NCBI GenBank assembly: GCA_030052745.1
Contig: JANBVO010000077.1
Location: forward strand, 1 to 64,000
DNA length: 64,000 bases
DNA from: Pleurostoma richardsiae
Lineage: Eukaryota; Ascomycota; Sordariomycetes; Calosphaeriales; Pleurostomataceae
Direction of reading: 5' to 3'
The notes below the pieces were generated by a model, which was not told where the DNA came from, did no database searches, and saw nothing but the letters and a program-made list of their open reading frames with translations. Below, one piece after another: positions 21,801-31,484 of this stretch. Positions within the stretch are counted from its first letter, which is position 1, and each line of letters begins with the position of its first letter. The position numbers were made by a program, and so were the translations under genes.

Positions 21801-22615
21801 CTGTTCGGGAACATGTCGTCCAGCTGCTCCTTGCTCAAGCCCATGCGCAGCCGGCTGCGGATCCGCGCCGCGTTCAGGATGTTGTACCGGTCCGGCGGCG
21901 GCAGGCTCTTGAAGAACTCGCCGTCGAAGTCGATCTTGCTGAAGTCGTACAGGTTAACGTCCTCGCCGGCGTTGAACTGCCGCGCGTACTCCTCCAGCTC
22001 CTCGACGCTCATGATGCGCGGGTCCTCGGGCCGCGCCATCCCCGCGATGCTGCCGCCCTCGAGCTCCGGCAGGTGGTACGCGTCCTGCCGGAAGAACTTG
22101 CGGTTCTTCTGCCGCTCCTGTTGCGTAGAGAAGGCCTCGTCCGCGTAGACGATGTTGTTCATGTCCGGCAGCTCCTCCCCGGGTTCATCCTCCGGCCGCC
22201 GCGGTGCCGCCCCCGCCGTCTGGTCCATCGCCCGCCTCTTCCTCTTGTCCTCCTCCTCCTCCGCGATCCGCTGCATCTGCACGGCGAGCAGCTTCCCGGC
22301 TGTGCGCACAGCATCGTCGCGGCGGCCCTCGCGCCTGCGCCGACGGCCCTGCAGGGTGGCGCGCTTGAGGGAGGGGGCGCCACCGTCGAAGACGAAGACG
22401 GGCCGGATGCCGAACCACAGCAGCTTGCAGATGCGGCGGAAGAAGCCGACGACGTGGGAGTTGCGCAGGGCGTTTCCCTCCTTGTCGCGCACGGCCTTGA
22501 GGAACTGGTAGATCCAGATGGAGGCGTCGACGGCGAGGCGCTTGCGGTTGAGCGTCGCGAGGTTGGTTGGCCGAGCGCAGGGTTGGACGACCTGCCAAAG
22601 GCCGTTCACACCCAT
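18872..22615 (-). CDS. rad2: DNA repair endonuclease RAD2/XPG (1247 aa), single exon
   Basis: This is the structure-specific nuclease that makes the 3' incision in nucleotide excision repair, acting in the nucleus with TFIIH. The N-terminal XPG domain begins MGVNGLWQVVQP and contains the conserved VDASIWIYQFLKAVRD and PVFVFDGGAPSLKR segments (residues about 1-105). A long acidic spacer (about 110-880) separates it, as is typical of RAD2/XPG but not of FEN1. The internal nuclease domain (about 900-1010) has PYITAPMEAEAQCSELV, then VDGIVTDDSDTFLFGG with metal-binding acidic residues. The helix-hairpin-helix part reads GSDYTEGLPGIGPVTALEIL (about 1000-1020). The end is Lys-rich and may act as a nuclear localisation signal. 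The start is the ATG that yields the invariant MGV N-terminus. Length and domain order fit full-length fungal RAD2. Confidence 0.96.
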   Translation of the reverse strand: MGVNGLWQVVQPCARPTNLATLNRKRLAVDASIWIYQFLKAVRDKEGNALRNSHVVGFFRRICKLLWFGIRPVFVFDGGAPSLKRATLQGRRRRREGRRDDAVRTAGKLLAVQMQRIAEEEEDKRKRRAMDQTAGAAPRRPEDEPGEELPDMNNIVYADEAFSTQQERQKNRKFFRQDAYHLPELEGGSIAGMARPEDPRIMSVEELEEYARQFNAGEDVNLYDFSKIDFDGEFFKSLPPPDRYNILNAARIRSRLRMGLSKEQLDDMFPNRMEFSRFQVERVKERNHLTQRLMAELKMTGLDLTINGGGRVAGEKDREYILVKNEGAEGGWALGVVSKEKDRGTYEKPIDIDALQFQYQTKDEGDEWEDDDDDFEDVPIEGLNRLPRPNGNRTHAAYNRAQSLDIDVEEEAEEAGDSLFVDDAAPKDDLFGDQGPQDPLLADEDEDLNRAIAMSLQSQHGVGAQTEEVEDEDEDFEDVPVPQWTQKAVAAPRPIVSSSGRMVAHIVNNRATAAVPRRRESDASSDSDMDIQAVLAANRKKKQKVAPKPAAPIKPNVKNAFHGPLPFEKLDWRTSIFEKKPAAGAKKQESSKEAGGFEAEPEGEEAEGGFEKEPAADDAPKPLPPWMIDHDKDIRDSVKEQQRVETEVNEEDRELALEEERLRMRRLRDAVVEIESSDDEGTDVEIVEAPPPKPVKPSVPEGEGRKSPQEALPVRAARVPEDVTVTQASQAGSEAPATLQDLEHGVAPEADVELPTPEVHVAPRSPSPDVEFEDVAVPDVARPADHVASADNAPKQSEELDFEEVTFEDVSPPTPPIAQQERHEGLAELPPDDDPFAEGEYDEFSDPEEEALLAQMAEEAEEHARFASELNHKPQHLNQEDYERELRALRTQQKKDRRDADEVTQVMVAECQSLLRLFGIPYITAPMEAEAQCSELVQLSLVDGIVTDDSDTFLFGGTRVYKNMFNGNKFVECYLSNDLEKEMSLSREQLISIAQLLGSDYTEGLPGIGPVTALEILSEFPGQKGLEAFRDWWQDVQVHNRPKEADADSPFRRKFRKSHAKKLFLPPGFPNPAVYEAYLKPEVDESPEPFQWGVPDLEGLRRFLMATIGWSQERTDEVLVPVIKDMNRRDVEGTQSNITRFFQGSVGVGAKEAFAPRQRVKGSRRMAEAVSRLRAKAGAEDAAPDGEESPAPSGRASRKRKAGTVASGGGDDDEFVDDQQDGVDSAQDGVRKSGRGKGKGKKAKAKA

Positions 22616-23147
22616 AGTGGGCTACGGAAGGGGCGTCGGAATTGGTTGTTATTGGGACCCAGGCTGCAGAGCCTCGCCCTGTCCTCTGGCGATCTTCAAC
22701 GGTCGTTCTGAAGGAGAGGCGATAGGAGAGGGTGGGAGAGTCGAGGTTCGAAAAGCAACGGCTTGCTCAGTCAGGCATCGGAGCGAAGCGCATCGCAATG
22801 GGACGCTCTATCCACTATCACGGGGCCCCGAAAAGAGCGGCATCGGTGTAAGAAAACGAGAGTTTAGCTATTCAGCACCGGATAGTGCTAAAAGAATCTA
22901 TCCATTCCCGCCTCCGGCGATGACTCGAGGGCCGTCAAGGACCGCGCCCACCACCAGGCAGCCGAGCCCATTGGGCCTAGCAAACGCCCCGCATATCGTC
23001 ATCACTGCTCGTCCCTTCCGCGCTATCACGGGACCCGGTACGTACCTCCATTAAGGAGACTCCCCTTTCCGGATCAGAACCAACACCACGAAGCCCCTCC
23101 ATGCGGCTCATGCACCACAAACCACGCCGTGTTGTCCTGCCGCCCCG
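22616..23147. other. Divergent promoter region of RAD2 and NAA38-like genes
   Basis: About 530 bp between the two start codons, read outward in both directions. No gene is seen inside it. A short out-of-frame ATG at 23101 precedes the NAA38-like start. Confidence 0.55.
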
Positions 23148-23572
23148 ATGGACAAAGATGAGGCGTCGCAGTTCCTCGCCTCCCTGCTGAACAAGTACCT
23201 GCGCGTCCGCACGACCGACGGGCGCATGTTCTGGGGCCAGTTCAAGTGCACTGATCCGGTGCGGTTTTACCCTGCGTGACACCTCACCCGGTACCCCGGA
23301 CTATAAAAGAAGCTGCAGGGACTACGGCGACAGTGCGTTGCTGACTCTTCTTGCCTCTGCAGGACCGCAACATCATCCTCGCCCATACGTACGAGTACCG
23401 CGAGCCGTCGCCGCGCGAGCGCGCAAAACAAGCCGAGAATGCAGCGGCCGTGGGGTCCGCGAGCGTTGCGATGGAGCTGTCGTCGCGGTACCTCGGCCTG
23501 GTCGTCGTTCCCGGCGAGCATATCGTCAAGATAGAGCTGGAGCAGTTCACAAGCCAGATGAAGAAGAGTTGA
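23148..23572 (+). CDS. Lsm-fold protein, probable NatC subunit NAA38/LSMD1 (106 aa), 2 exons
   Basis: Exon 1 is 23148-23258 and exon 2 is 23363-23572, around a 104-nt intron (23259-23362) with an uncommon GTGCGG donor and a CTGCAG acceptor, phase 0. The 106-aa product has the Sm1 pattern LLNKYLRVRTTDGRMFWGQF (residues 14-33), then DRNIILAHTYEYRE, an insertion rich in Arg and Ala, and an Sm2-like RYLGLVVVPGEHIVKIELE strand pair. This matches the LSMD1/NAA38 (yeast Mak31) type, the small auxiliary subunit of the N-terminal acetyltransferase NatC, rather than the canonical LSM1-8 proteins. NatC acetylates proteins starting with Met plus a hydrophobic residue. Assignment to NAA38 is from the long insertion between the two Sm motifs and small size; another Lsm-like protein remains possible. 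Confidence 0.83.
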
Positions 23573-23967
23573 GCCTCCCGCTCGCGGCACGTACGGATAG
23601 TGAGACAGGCCGATGAAGCAGGACTCGGGATGTCTACAGATGTCACGGCTGGCATTACCCCATGAGCTTTACGTCTGAGTATCTCAAACCAAGGGAGGAA
23701 TCGATGCATGTCTAATACCCATCGCATTTTTAAGGGAATAGCAGAAGAAAGGCTAGTGTGGTAATAGTACAAGAACCGATGCCGTTGCAGAAGAATGGCC
23801 AAACACCCTCTCCGGGAACCCCGATTATCCCCATTTCTCGACCCGGTTCCAATGTCCGTCGCAACAAAGAGTATCAAACAGTAAAACACACATGTACTAG
23901 ACTCAGCACCGGGAAATGATCAGAACACTAGGCAAGGCCATGCTCTCCTGCCTGTTGCGTCCCCATA
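23573..23967. other. Convergent 3' region of NAA38-like and PIL1 genes
   Basis: About 395 bp between the two stop codons, containing both 3' UTRs. No additional gene is visible. Confidence 0.5.
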
Positions 23968-25365
23968 CTAGGCGGCGATAGCCTCCTGGGTACGACCCCG
24001 ACTCTCACCGTTCAAGCCGCTCTCACTCTCGTGAATAGAGTGGCTAGGGCCGTCCTCCTCCTCTTCTTCCTCGTCATCCTCGTCGTCGTACTCGTCGCCC
24101 TTATGCTGCGAGGCCGGGACCCAGGAATCCCGATCGTTAAGCGGGGCATCTTGACCAGACAGATCGTGGCCCTCCGCCCGGGCCTTGATATTGTTGCGAC
24201 GGCGCTGAGAGAGCGTCCTAGCACGGGTGGAGAGCTTGGAGTGAACGGCAGCGTTCTGCTGGACCCAGTTGGTCAGGGCGTCCTCGCAGTCCTGAATGAT
24301 GGCCTTGCTGGCCTCATAGCCGTCATAAGCAGCGCGAGTCTCTCCGGGAGTGACAGGAGTGTCGTCGATGAGCTCAAGGAGGTGCTTTCCGTAGCCGGCG
24401 ATGATGGCGACCTTCTCACAGTGCTCGCGCAGCGCGTCGAATTGGTACGAGTAAGCAGCCTTGATCTTCTCACGGGTGATGTTGGACAGCTGCGCTTCAG
24501 CAACCAGCGACTCGGCCTCTGCGCGAACCAGCTCCTGCTCGAGAACGACTATCTTCGGCGAGTTGGGCTCCTTGTACTTCAGCTGGGCAATCTGATCGGT
24601 GATCTTCTGCTTCCCTGGACGCGAATGTTGGTTAGAGTGATAGAGAACGGGGCTGAGGGCGGCATTACTCACGGTCTCTGCTTGGCTGTACGGAAGCCTC
24701 GATATTTCTAATGCTCTTTATCGTGATACGGTACTGGTCGTAGCGATCAACGTATTGGTCCTCCAATTCGCCAATCTCGTAAATCAAGACTCCGAGCTTG
24801 TCCGTGACATCCGACACATCCTCGTCGCAATTCTCGCCCCAGAGTGAGAGTTGTTGCTGTTGAACAATTAGACTCGGCCACGTAGCAGTAAAACGGTAGG
24901 TTGGAAGGGCCGTACAGCAACTTCCATTCGCTCCTTGGCAACTGTCTCTAGGCTGCGCATGACGTTCTTCTCCATCTTGACGAGCTGCGACAGCTTCTTG
25001 GCCAGGTCGGGCCCGAAGGCGCCGGCTGCGTTTCGGCGGAGAGCATGACCTAAAGGAACTGTTAACCACACCAACCATGAGTTCCGCGCTCAAATGCAAA
25101 TCCATGTGTGGAAGTCGTGTGTCCAGACAGTGATGCGTTGCCGGGGTGGTTTCGCAGGAAGGACTTACTCAGGCCGCCGCCGCGACCAAAGAGGCGGCCG
25201 GATTTGGTGGACGAAGGCGGGGGAGGAGGGTTCTGCAGATCAGGCAGTTAGTTCACGAGCCCTTACCGCACGAATAGGGCGGGTGCAGAGGTAGAGAATT
25301 GAGTTTACCTGGATCTGAGACGCGGTGGGCGCCCGGGTCTGGCGCATAGAATACGTGCGATGCAT
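23968..25365 (-). CDS. pil1: Eisosome core protein Pil1/Lsp1 (361 aa), 5 exons
   Basis: Exons are 25365-25309, 25232-25169, 25049-24916, 24856-24673 and 24614-23968. Introns of 76, 119, 59, 58 and 58 nt class have GT donors and AG acceptors, and all frames join to 361 aa, the usual size. The protein is a BAR-domain scaffold that binds PI(4,5)P2 and shapes eisosome furrows under the plasma membrane. The N-terminal peptide MHRTYSMRQTRAPTASQIQ is typical of fungal Pil1. The BAR domain (about 45-275) includes RNAAGAFGPDLAKKLSQLV, QQLSLWGENCDEDVSDVTDK and RKQKITDQIAQLKYKEPNS. The tail is acidic (EDDEEEEEEDG), a known feature of fungal Pil1/Lsp1. The first exons encode only 19 and 21 codons, so simple ORF scanning misses the true N-terminus. 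A Sur7-type protein, its membrane partner domain, lies about 6 kb away. Confidence 0.95.
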
Positions 25366-26777
25366 GGTGAAGATGCTGAGTAGACGAAGACGATGGTGCG
25401 ACTAGGGTCTAGAAAGCTGTGCGCAAAGCACGAGAAAATGTCAGCCAGAGAAAGAGAAGCCTTGGCTGGAGCTTCGGGTGTCGTGACGACAGGAAAAATG
25501 CTCTGGAGGAGTTAAAGGTGCCAATGCTCAATTACCTTGTGTACGTACGCAAGGGCACTTTGAGGTGCGGGGAGGTCGGATGGATTGCGTCGTATACGTA
25601 TGAGCTCGTGGTGGGTGCACGAATCAGGAACCGCGCCAGGAGCAGAAAGCACAGGCCGGCGGACAAAGGATTATGCTTTTCAGGAATGGAGACGGGTGAT
25701 GGCGGTGGTTGTAGTTGCTTGAGGGCAGGAGTCGCTTGGGAAGTGAGGATCTGAGAGAGGGAGAGAGAGGCTGGTGATGGGCGTCTGAGCTTCGGGCTGG
25801 CTGACGACCCTTGGCCTTTACATAGAAATCGTGTCGTGGCAGTCAGGCGGCCTGTCGGAGACGGTGGGAAGCTCGGATGGCCTCACCGACGTCATCCTGG
25901 TGCACTGACGCACTTGATTTGGCAGCGGCTGTGCCTTTCGGGCGCCGCGCTAACTCCCATTCCGTCAAACCCTCCCACACCCTGCGCTTCTCCATGTGGG
26001 GACGATGATTGACCTTGCAGGAACGCAAGAATGGACTCGACGCCGAAACCAGATCTGTCTGTCCCGCTCCCACTCGCACGTCGGCGCATGTACTCACAGT
26101 ACACATTACCGAGGCAGGTACTCGACTGCACAGGTGCCGAGGCAGGCTAGAGCAAGGTACTGCGTACTCTACAGTACATGCCCTCTCTCCTGTTGCCCGG
26201 GCTCTACGGAGTACTCCGACCACCCATGGTGCAGCTGAGCTAACGGGTGGAGGGTGACGATGTTTGCGCTCTCCGGGTCTGTTGTGTTGTTGGCTGCCCG
26301 GCCAATGACGGCATTGTCCATCCCAGCTGAACAAACGAAGCTTGCGAACCTTAGCTAGTCCTGCTAGTGGTTACCCAGGGTAACGCCCACGCCGTCATAG
26401 TCTTCCGAGGTATCTCTGCAACGCAGCACTGCACAGTGAGGTAGGGGTGTCTCATTCTCGATTGCGCGCGCCCGGGATGACGCTGTGGCCGTCCATATGG
26501 TCGTCGGGTCCACGAGGCCGAACCTCCGCACAGCCATGGCCAGTCACTTGTCACAATTGCATGCACATTCGGAGAAGCTGCTTGGCTGTCAACGACGAAA
26601 ATGCCGTATCACCGTAGAGCTCTCTCACATAGTGGACACGTCACGTGCCGTAAATTCTTAACCATGCCCTTCTGCTCCCCAGAATGAATTGGTGCATAGG
26701 GCGGAGCAGTCGATTTGGGGTTCTCATATAAGAACTAGATCTACCGGTATTCCTAGTTGGGCTCGCCGGAGACCCAG
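25366..26777. other. Divergent promoter region of PIL1 and the WDR6-like gene
   Basis: About 1.4 kb with no supported gene. It contains GA-rich tracts near 25755 and a perfect 12-bp palindrome at 26207. Both genes probably have their promoters here. Confidence 0.5.
26207..26218. repeat. Perfect 12-bp palindrome CGGAGTACTCCG
   Basis: A perfect palindrome in intergenic DNA. A looser related arrangement (TGGAGTATTCC with AAGTACTCCA) occurs near 50905. CGG...CCG palindromes are classic sites for fungal Zn2Cys6 transcription factors, but no regulator can be named from the sequence. Confidence 0.6.
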
Positions 26778-29700
26778 ATGTCTCGACCGGTAGGTCCCGT
26801 TGACATGTTGTAACTCGTGGCGTGTCCAAGAGCTGACAACGTGCCTTAGCCGGTGACTGCCCGAGACACCCTCCCGCAGCAAGAACATATTCTGTGTCCA
26901 GTCACCGCTCTCGCCTTCTTCCGATCCCGTAGTGAGCATCTCTATGTTCTCTCCGGTGAAGATACGAACTTAGTCGTCTATAATGTGGAGACGTTTTGGA
27001 AATGTGGCCAGCTGCGCATCTTCGGCGCCCAACCGATCCACGGCATCTCCGTTGATGCGCAGGGTAGCTCAGACGCCCTGATCTGGGGCGCCCAGTCTGT
27101 AGCTGTCCTCACACTCGAGAGACTAGAATGTCTGGTACGGGGGCAGACCGTGGAGTCTCCGGTCGAGGCGAAAGCCCCAGACTGGATCTACGGCGGGTCT
27201 CTGTCGCCTTTCGATAGAAGTTTCGGAGTGGTCGTCACGGGCCATAATGAGATAGCCCCTGTTCAGATTGACCCAGATGGGAAGAAGCTCACGTTTGGAC
27301 GGCTACGATCACCGTCACGGCCAATTCTATATTCAGCCGACGTTCGCTGGTTCTCAGCCGACACCCTCTTGGTGGTGGGCGGCACCATGTTCAGCGAAAT
27401 CATGGTTTGGAAATGTTATCTGGACAGAGACACCGACCACGATTGTGAAGTACTGTTTGTCTTCTCCGGCCACGAAGGCTCCATTTTCGGCATCGCAATC
27501 TCGCCAGAAATCGAGCTCCCTACTGGAAAAAAGGGGAGGTTGCTGGCTAGTTGTAGTGATGACAGGACAATCCGTGTGTGGGACATATCAGAACGGCCCA
27601 GGAGAGACGGCGCTACTAATAACAAAGCATTGGAGAAGCTCAGGGAGATTCGCGAGACCGGATTTGGGAAGATCGAGGCCATCACGTCGAAACTCGAGGA
27701 GTCATCTAGGCCGCTCGCCATGGCCACCGGTCACCTATCCAGAGTCTGGAATGTCGAATTATTGTGTCCTTTACGTCTTGATGACGGTGACATCGTCTCA
27801 GTATACTCTTTCGGAGAGGATGGGACAGCTCAACAGTGGGAGATGGCATTGGACGTGCCGTCCTGGGCAGCGTCCCTCGACGAGCAGACATGCGACGAGC
27901 AATCTGGTCCTAGAGATGCTTGTGGGACTCTGAGTCACACCACAACTGTTCACGCTCATAGCGGGAAGCATATCTGGGCAGTTGCCATGTTGTCGCAGCT
28001 ACATGGAAAGGCGCAACCCCTAATAGCGACCGGAGGTGCAGATGGCCAGATCAGCCTCATAGGTCAAGTTGCGAAAGCTCCTCAGGCTGGGTCGGAATTA
28101 TCAGACTACGCCGTCCACGGCTGCGAAGGAAAGAATGCGCGAACTATATCCATGTCTGTTTCCGACGTCCTGGACAACCTAGTGGTCAGAAATGATAAGG
28201 TGAGAGTCGCCGGTGTCGCAGCGCAGTCCATGATCGCTATAAAGCGGGACTATCTCAGCAAGTATGTGTTCTTGCCTGGAGATCGCGTCTTCGCCGTCAC
28301 ACGTTCTGGCAGGATCTTCATAGGTCATCTGGCAGATCCTCTGTTCTGGGAAGAGATTGAAGTGGACGACGAAATCCACAGAGATCTCTTCTCGTACCAG
28401 ACTGCCGGGGATTCTGGGACAGGCGACATCTTTCTCGGTTCCGCAAGCGGACGACTATACGTATATGATAGTTGCGGCTTCCGGGCCATAGCAAAGCTGC
28501 CAGGCAAGATTACCGACATATTCTACCTCTCAAGAGACCATACCCCGCTCAACCCCTCGGATACCAGTGGTATCCCACCCCTGCCCTCTCGCCTCATAGT
28601 CAATACTCTGACGCAGAGCCGATCGATGGCATATCTCGTTGATCTCGCAATTAGTAGCGCAGCGCCCGGAATATCTGAGATCGACTTAGATGAAGGGTTC
28701 AATGCCACCGCTGCGGCTGTATGCTGCGGCTACTTGATACTAGGCTCGCGAAAAGGACATCTCCTTATTTATCGTGAGCAGCGGTCCCGAGATCTCCAGC
28801 GCGTTGCGAGGGTGAATCCCGTCTCAAAGGATGCAGTTTCATCCATCACTGTGCTGCCAGGGAGAGCAGGGACTGTTTCTCCTTATTTCCTCACCACAGC
28901 CCGGGACGGAAGATATCGTATCTACGAAATTGACATTTCGAGGGACAAGATGAAGGTCACGTTAACAAGCGACGTATCTCCACCCGTTGGACCCATGCTT
29001 GAGGGAGCTCGCTTTGTCAAAACAGCAAACGGCGAAATAGAACTTATATTATGCGGCTTCCGAAGTAAATACCTCGTTATCTGGAACGAGACTACACGGC
29101 AGGAGCTCGCATCCATCGAGTGTGGAGGTGCCGGGAGAGCTTTCACATACTCCATCAGCCCAGATCGGGCAGAGCAGCTGAGGGTCATCTGGACGCAAGC
29201 GTCGCGGACCTATCTCTACTCGCAGACTCGTGTACACCACCGAACGCTCAAGCCAGGCGGGCACGGCCGTGAGGTCCGGGCCGTCAGCAGCAGCGGCACC
29301 TTCCTGGCGACTGCCTCTGAGGACACGCATATTCGCATCTGGCAGTACCAAAACGGGGGCCTCCGCTGTCTTTCTGTGATCAACCTCCACAGGAATGGGC
29401 TGCAGGCTCTGAAGTGGGTGGGTGAGGATTACCTCCTGAGCAGCGCTGGCGGCGAAGAGTTCTACATTTGGAGGATTACTCACCTCGACTCTGACTATCG
29501 AGGCATCGCAGTTGTCTGTGAGGCAGCCTACACAGACCGCACTGCCGATGGCGATTTGCGAATCACGAGCTTCGATGTTGACAGCCTCCGCGACGAGGGT
29601 GGTAGCGACTCAGAAAGAGTGCTGTGCATATCATTAGCCTTGTCAAACTCAACTTTCAAAACCTATCGGTACTCCCGAGAGGCTGGGTTCGCATTGCTAT

Positions 29701-30314
29701 CGGTGGGTCGGTACACTGGTGTGTGCTTGACCCAGCTGCGCCACGTGAGCTGGGACGAGAATTGTATGAACGTCCTGACAGCGTCTACCGACGGGCATAT
29801 CGCGCTATGGAGAAGCAACAGAATCCTTGCACCGAATGGCAGCAAGGGCTCAGAGTATCGCTTGGTCCAGACTTCGAAATTGCATCAGAGCGCCGTGAAG
29901 GCTCTTGACATCAGGCCGTTTCCACAGGGTGACTCGAGGCGATGGCTTGTAGTCACTGGCGGCGATGACAACGCCATCGGCATTCTGGAGCTCAAATTAG
30001 ACACGAACAAGAGCGCTGTCAGGGCAAGCAGCAGAGCCATCGTTAAGTCGGCGCATGCTGCTGCTGTCACTGGCATTGCCATCACGGACGCTACGACAGG
30101 GGTGGCTTCCGTGGTCAGCTGCAGCAATGACCAGAGGGTCAAGACCTGGAGGATATCGACCGACGCTTCGGGAGCGAAGAAGGTCAACCTGTTGGGTAAC
30201 CGGTATAGTGCTGTGGCTGACATCAACGACATGGATGTCATGGCCTCTGGGGGAAAGCTCGTCATAGCTGGTGTTGGATTGGAGATCTGGGATAGACTGG
30301 GAACGGATTCATGA
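26778..30314 (+). CDS. WD40-repeat protein, WDR6/Rtt10 type (1158 aa), 2 exons
   Basis: Exon 2 (26850-30314) is one long frame without an ATG at its 5' end. A 12-nt first exon (26778-26789, MSRP) joins it in phase 0 through a 60-nt intron (26790-26849, GTAGGT donor, CCTTAG acceptor). The protein has WD repeats along its whole length, for example LASCSDDRTIRVWDISE, FLATASEDTHIRIWQY and VVTGGDDNAIGILEL, which would form several beta-propellers. Size, the early HGISVDAQGSSDALIWGAQS segment and the VHAHSGKHIWAVAML plus GGADGQISL block fit WDR6 (yeast Rtt10/Trm734). In yeast that protein partners the methyltransferase Trm7 to 2'-O-methylate tRNA wobble position 34 and also affects endosomal recycling. 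The family assignment is by eye; the gene is certain and the micro-exon is likely. Confidence 0.88.
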
Positions 30315-30954
30315 GACTTACTCCGTGGCATTTCAAGAGAGAACCTGCTATTCCACCGGACAGCTGATCTGCCGGCCCCAAGCACTACGGACAGCTCGAG
30401 GAAGGGACAAGAATCCAGGTGAAGCATTGATAAAACAGGAAATGCATTATCTTCAACGCAAGGCAAGTTGTTTGCCAATAGCCATCATTGTTCTGAATCC
30501 ACTTCGTCCGCAGCCCAACTTATCGAGGGATTGGATTGAGATTTCCGGGGGCAGTATTGCTAATCTGCCGTATGAAGCATGACCCAAATAGATCGATCAA
30601 TATGCCGTGAGCCACGCACAGCCTACGTCGGAGAGTTATTAAAAGAGAAACAACGTCAGACTACCTACCTAGTCCTCCTGTGGGAGAAACCAGGCATCTG
30701 AACCGGGAGAGAGCAGATTGCCCTTCAGCGTAGCGAAGAGTAATCACAAATGCAGTCAGCGAGCCTAATCTTATCCCAGTCCAGTTTAAATGCTATTCTA
30801 ATCCTTTCAAAATGAATCACTCCCTTCATGAAATGTTTGACTTAGAGGACTGTTTTGTTTTCCGCCCAGATAGATAAGTGACCCAGGGAGTCGACTCACC
30901 GTTAGTGCGGAATGCTCATCAGCTAAGTGAAATGGTCGAAAATCCTGAAACTAC
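30315..30954. other. Spacer between WDR6-like gene and tRNA-Val
   Basis: This holds the 3' UTR of the WD40 gene and the tRNA 5' flank. Nothing else is seen. Confidence 0.5.
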
Positions 30955-31034
30955 GGTCGTTTGGCCTAGTGGTTATGGCATGTGCTTTACACTACTATCG
31001 CACAGGGTCCTGGGTTCGACCCCCAGAATGACCA
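30955..31034 (+). tRNA. tRNA-Val (anticodon TAC) with 7-nt intron
   Basis: The acceptor stem GGTCGTT pairs with AATGACC, leaving discriminator A. The D arm is TGGCCTAGTGGTTATGGCA. The anticodon stem TGTGC/GCACA encloses a loop with anticodon TAC (30988-30990). A 7-nt insert (30992-30998) one base 3' of the anticodon must be removed to give a normal 7-base loop. The T arm CTGGG-TTCGACC-CCCAG is perfect. A T-rich run follows within 20 nt (TTTCCCTTTTC), consistent with Pol III termination. Confidence 0.9.
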
Positions 31035-31484
31035 AGTTTCCCTTTTCTTTTTGATCCTTTCGTGTCTTTCCGGCGTGTGTTGCTAAGTTCTAGCTGTGCG
31101 CAATACTTACCGCGTAACAATCTTGACTTCGCAAGTGTAGTCAGCTCTTTACACGCGGCTGCAGACGCTGGGTTCTTATTCTGAGGAGCTCACTTTTTGC
31201 AGCATCGTGAAGGTAAATGTGTTTGAAGATGGTTCATGGCTATCGTAGTGTGCAAGCTAATATGACGTCTCGTCTGATCCCTACTTGGGTATCATTCCTC
31301 CCCTGTCCAACACTGCCTTGACCCCGTCTCCAATTTCCATAGTCATAGTTCATGATGTGAGTCCATGCCGAAGTTTAGAAAACCTGAACGCCGATTTCAT
31401 GCAGAACAATCCTTCTTGAAGAGCTAAATCCGACTCAGGAGACGGTGAGTGACCACCGTGTCCTACCACCATGTGCCGAACCCC
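31035..31484. other. Spacer between tRNA-Val and SUR7-like gene
   Basis: No supported gene. It includes the probable 3' UTR of the SUR7-like gene. Confidence 0.5.

Noticed and set aside
21536-22711. A 391-codon plus-strand frame
   Set aside because: Antisense shadow of the conserved RAD2 N-terminal domain.
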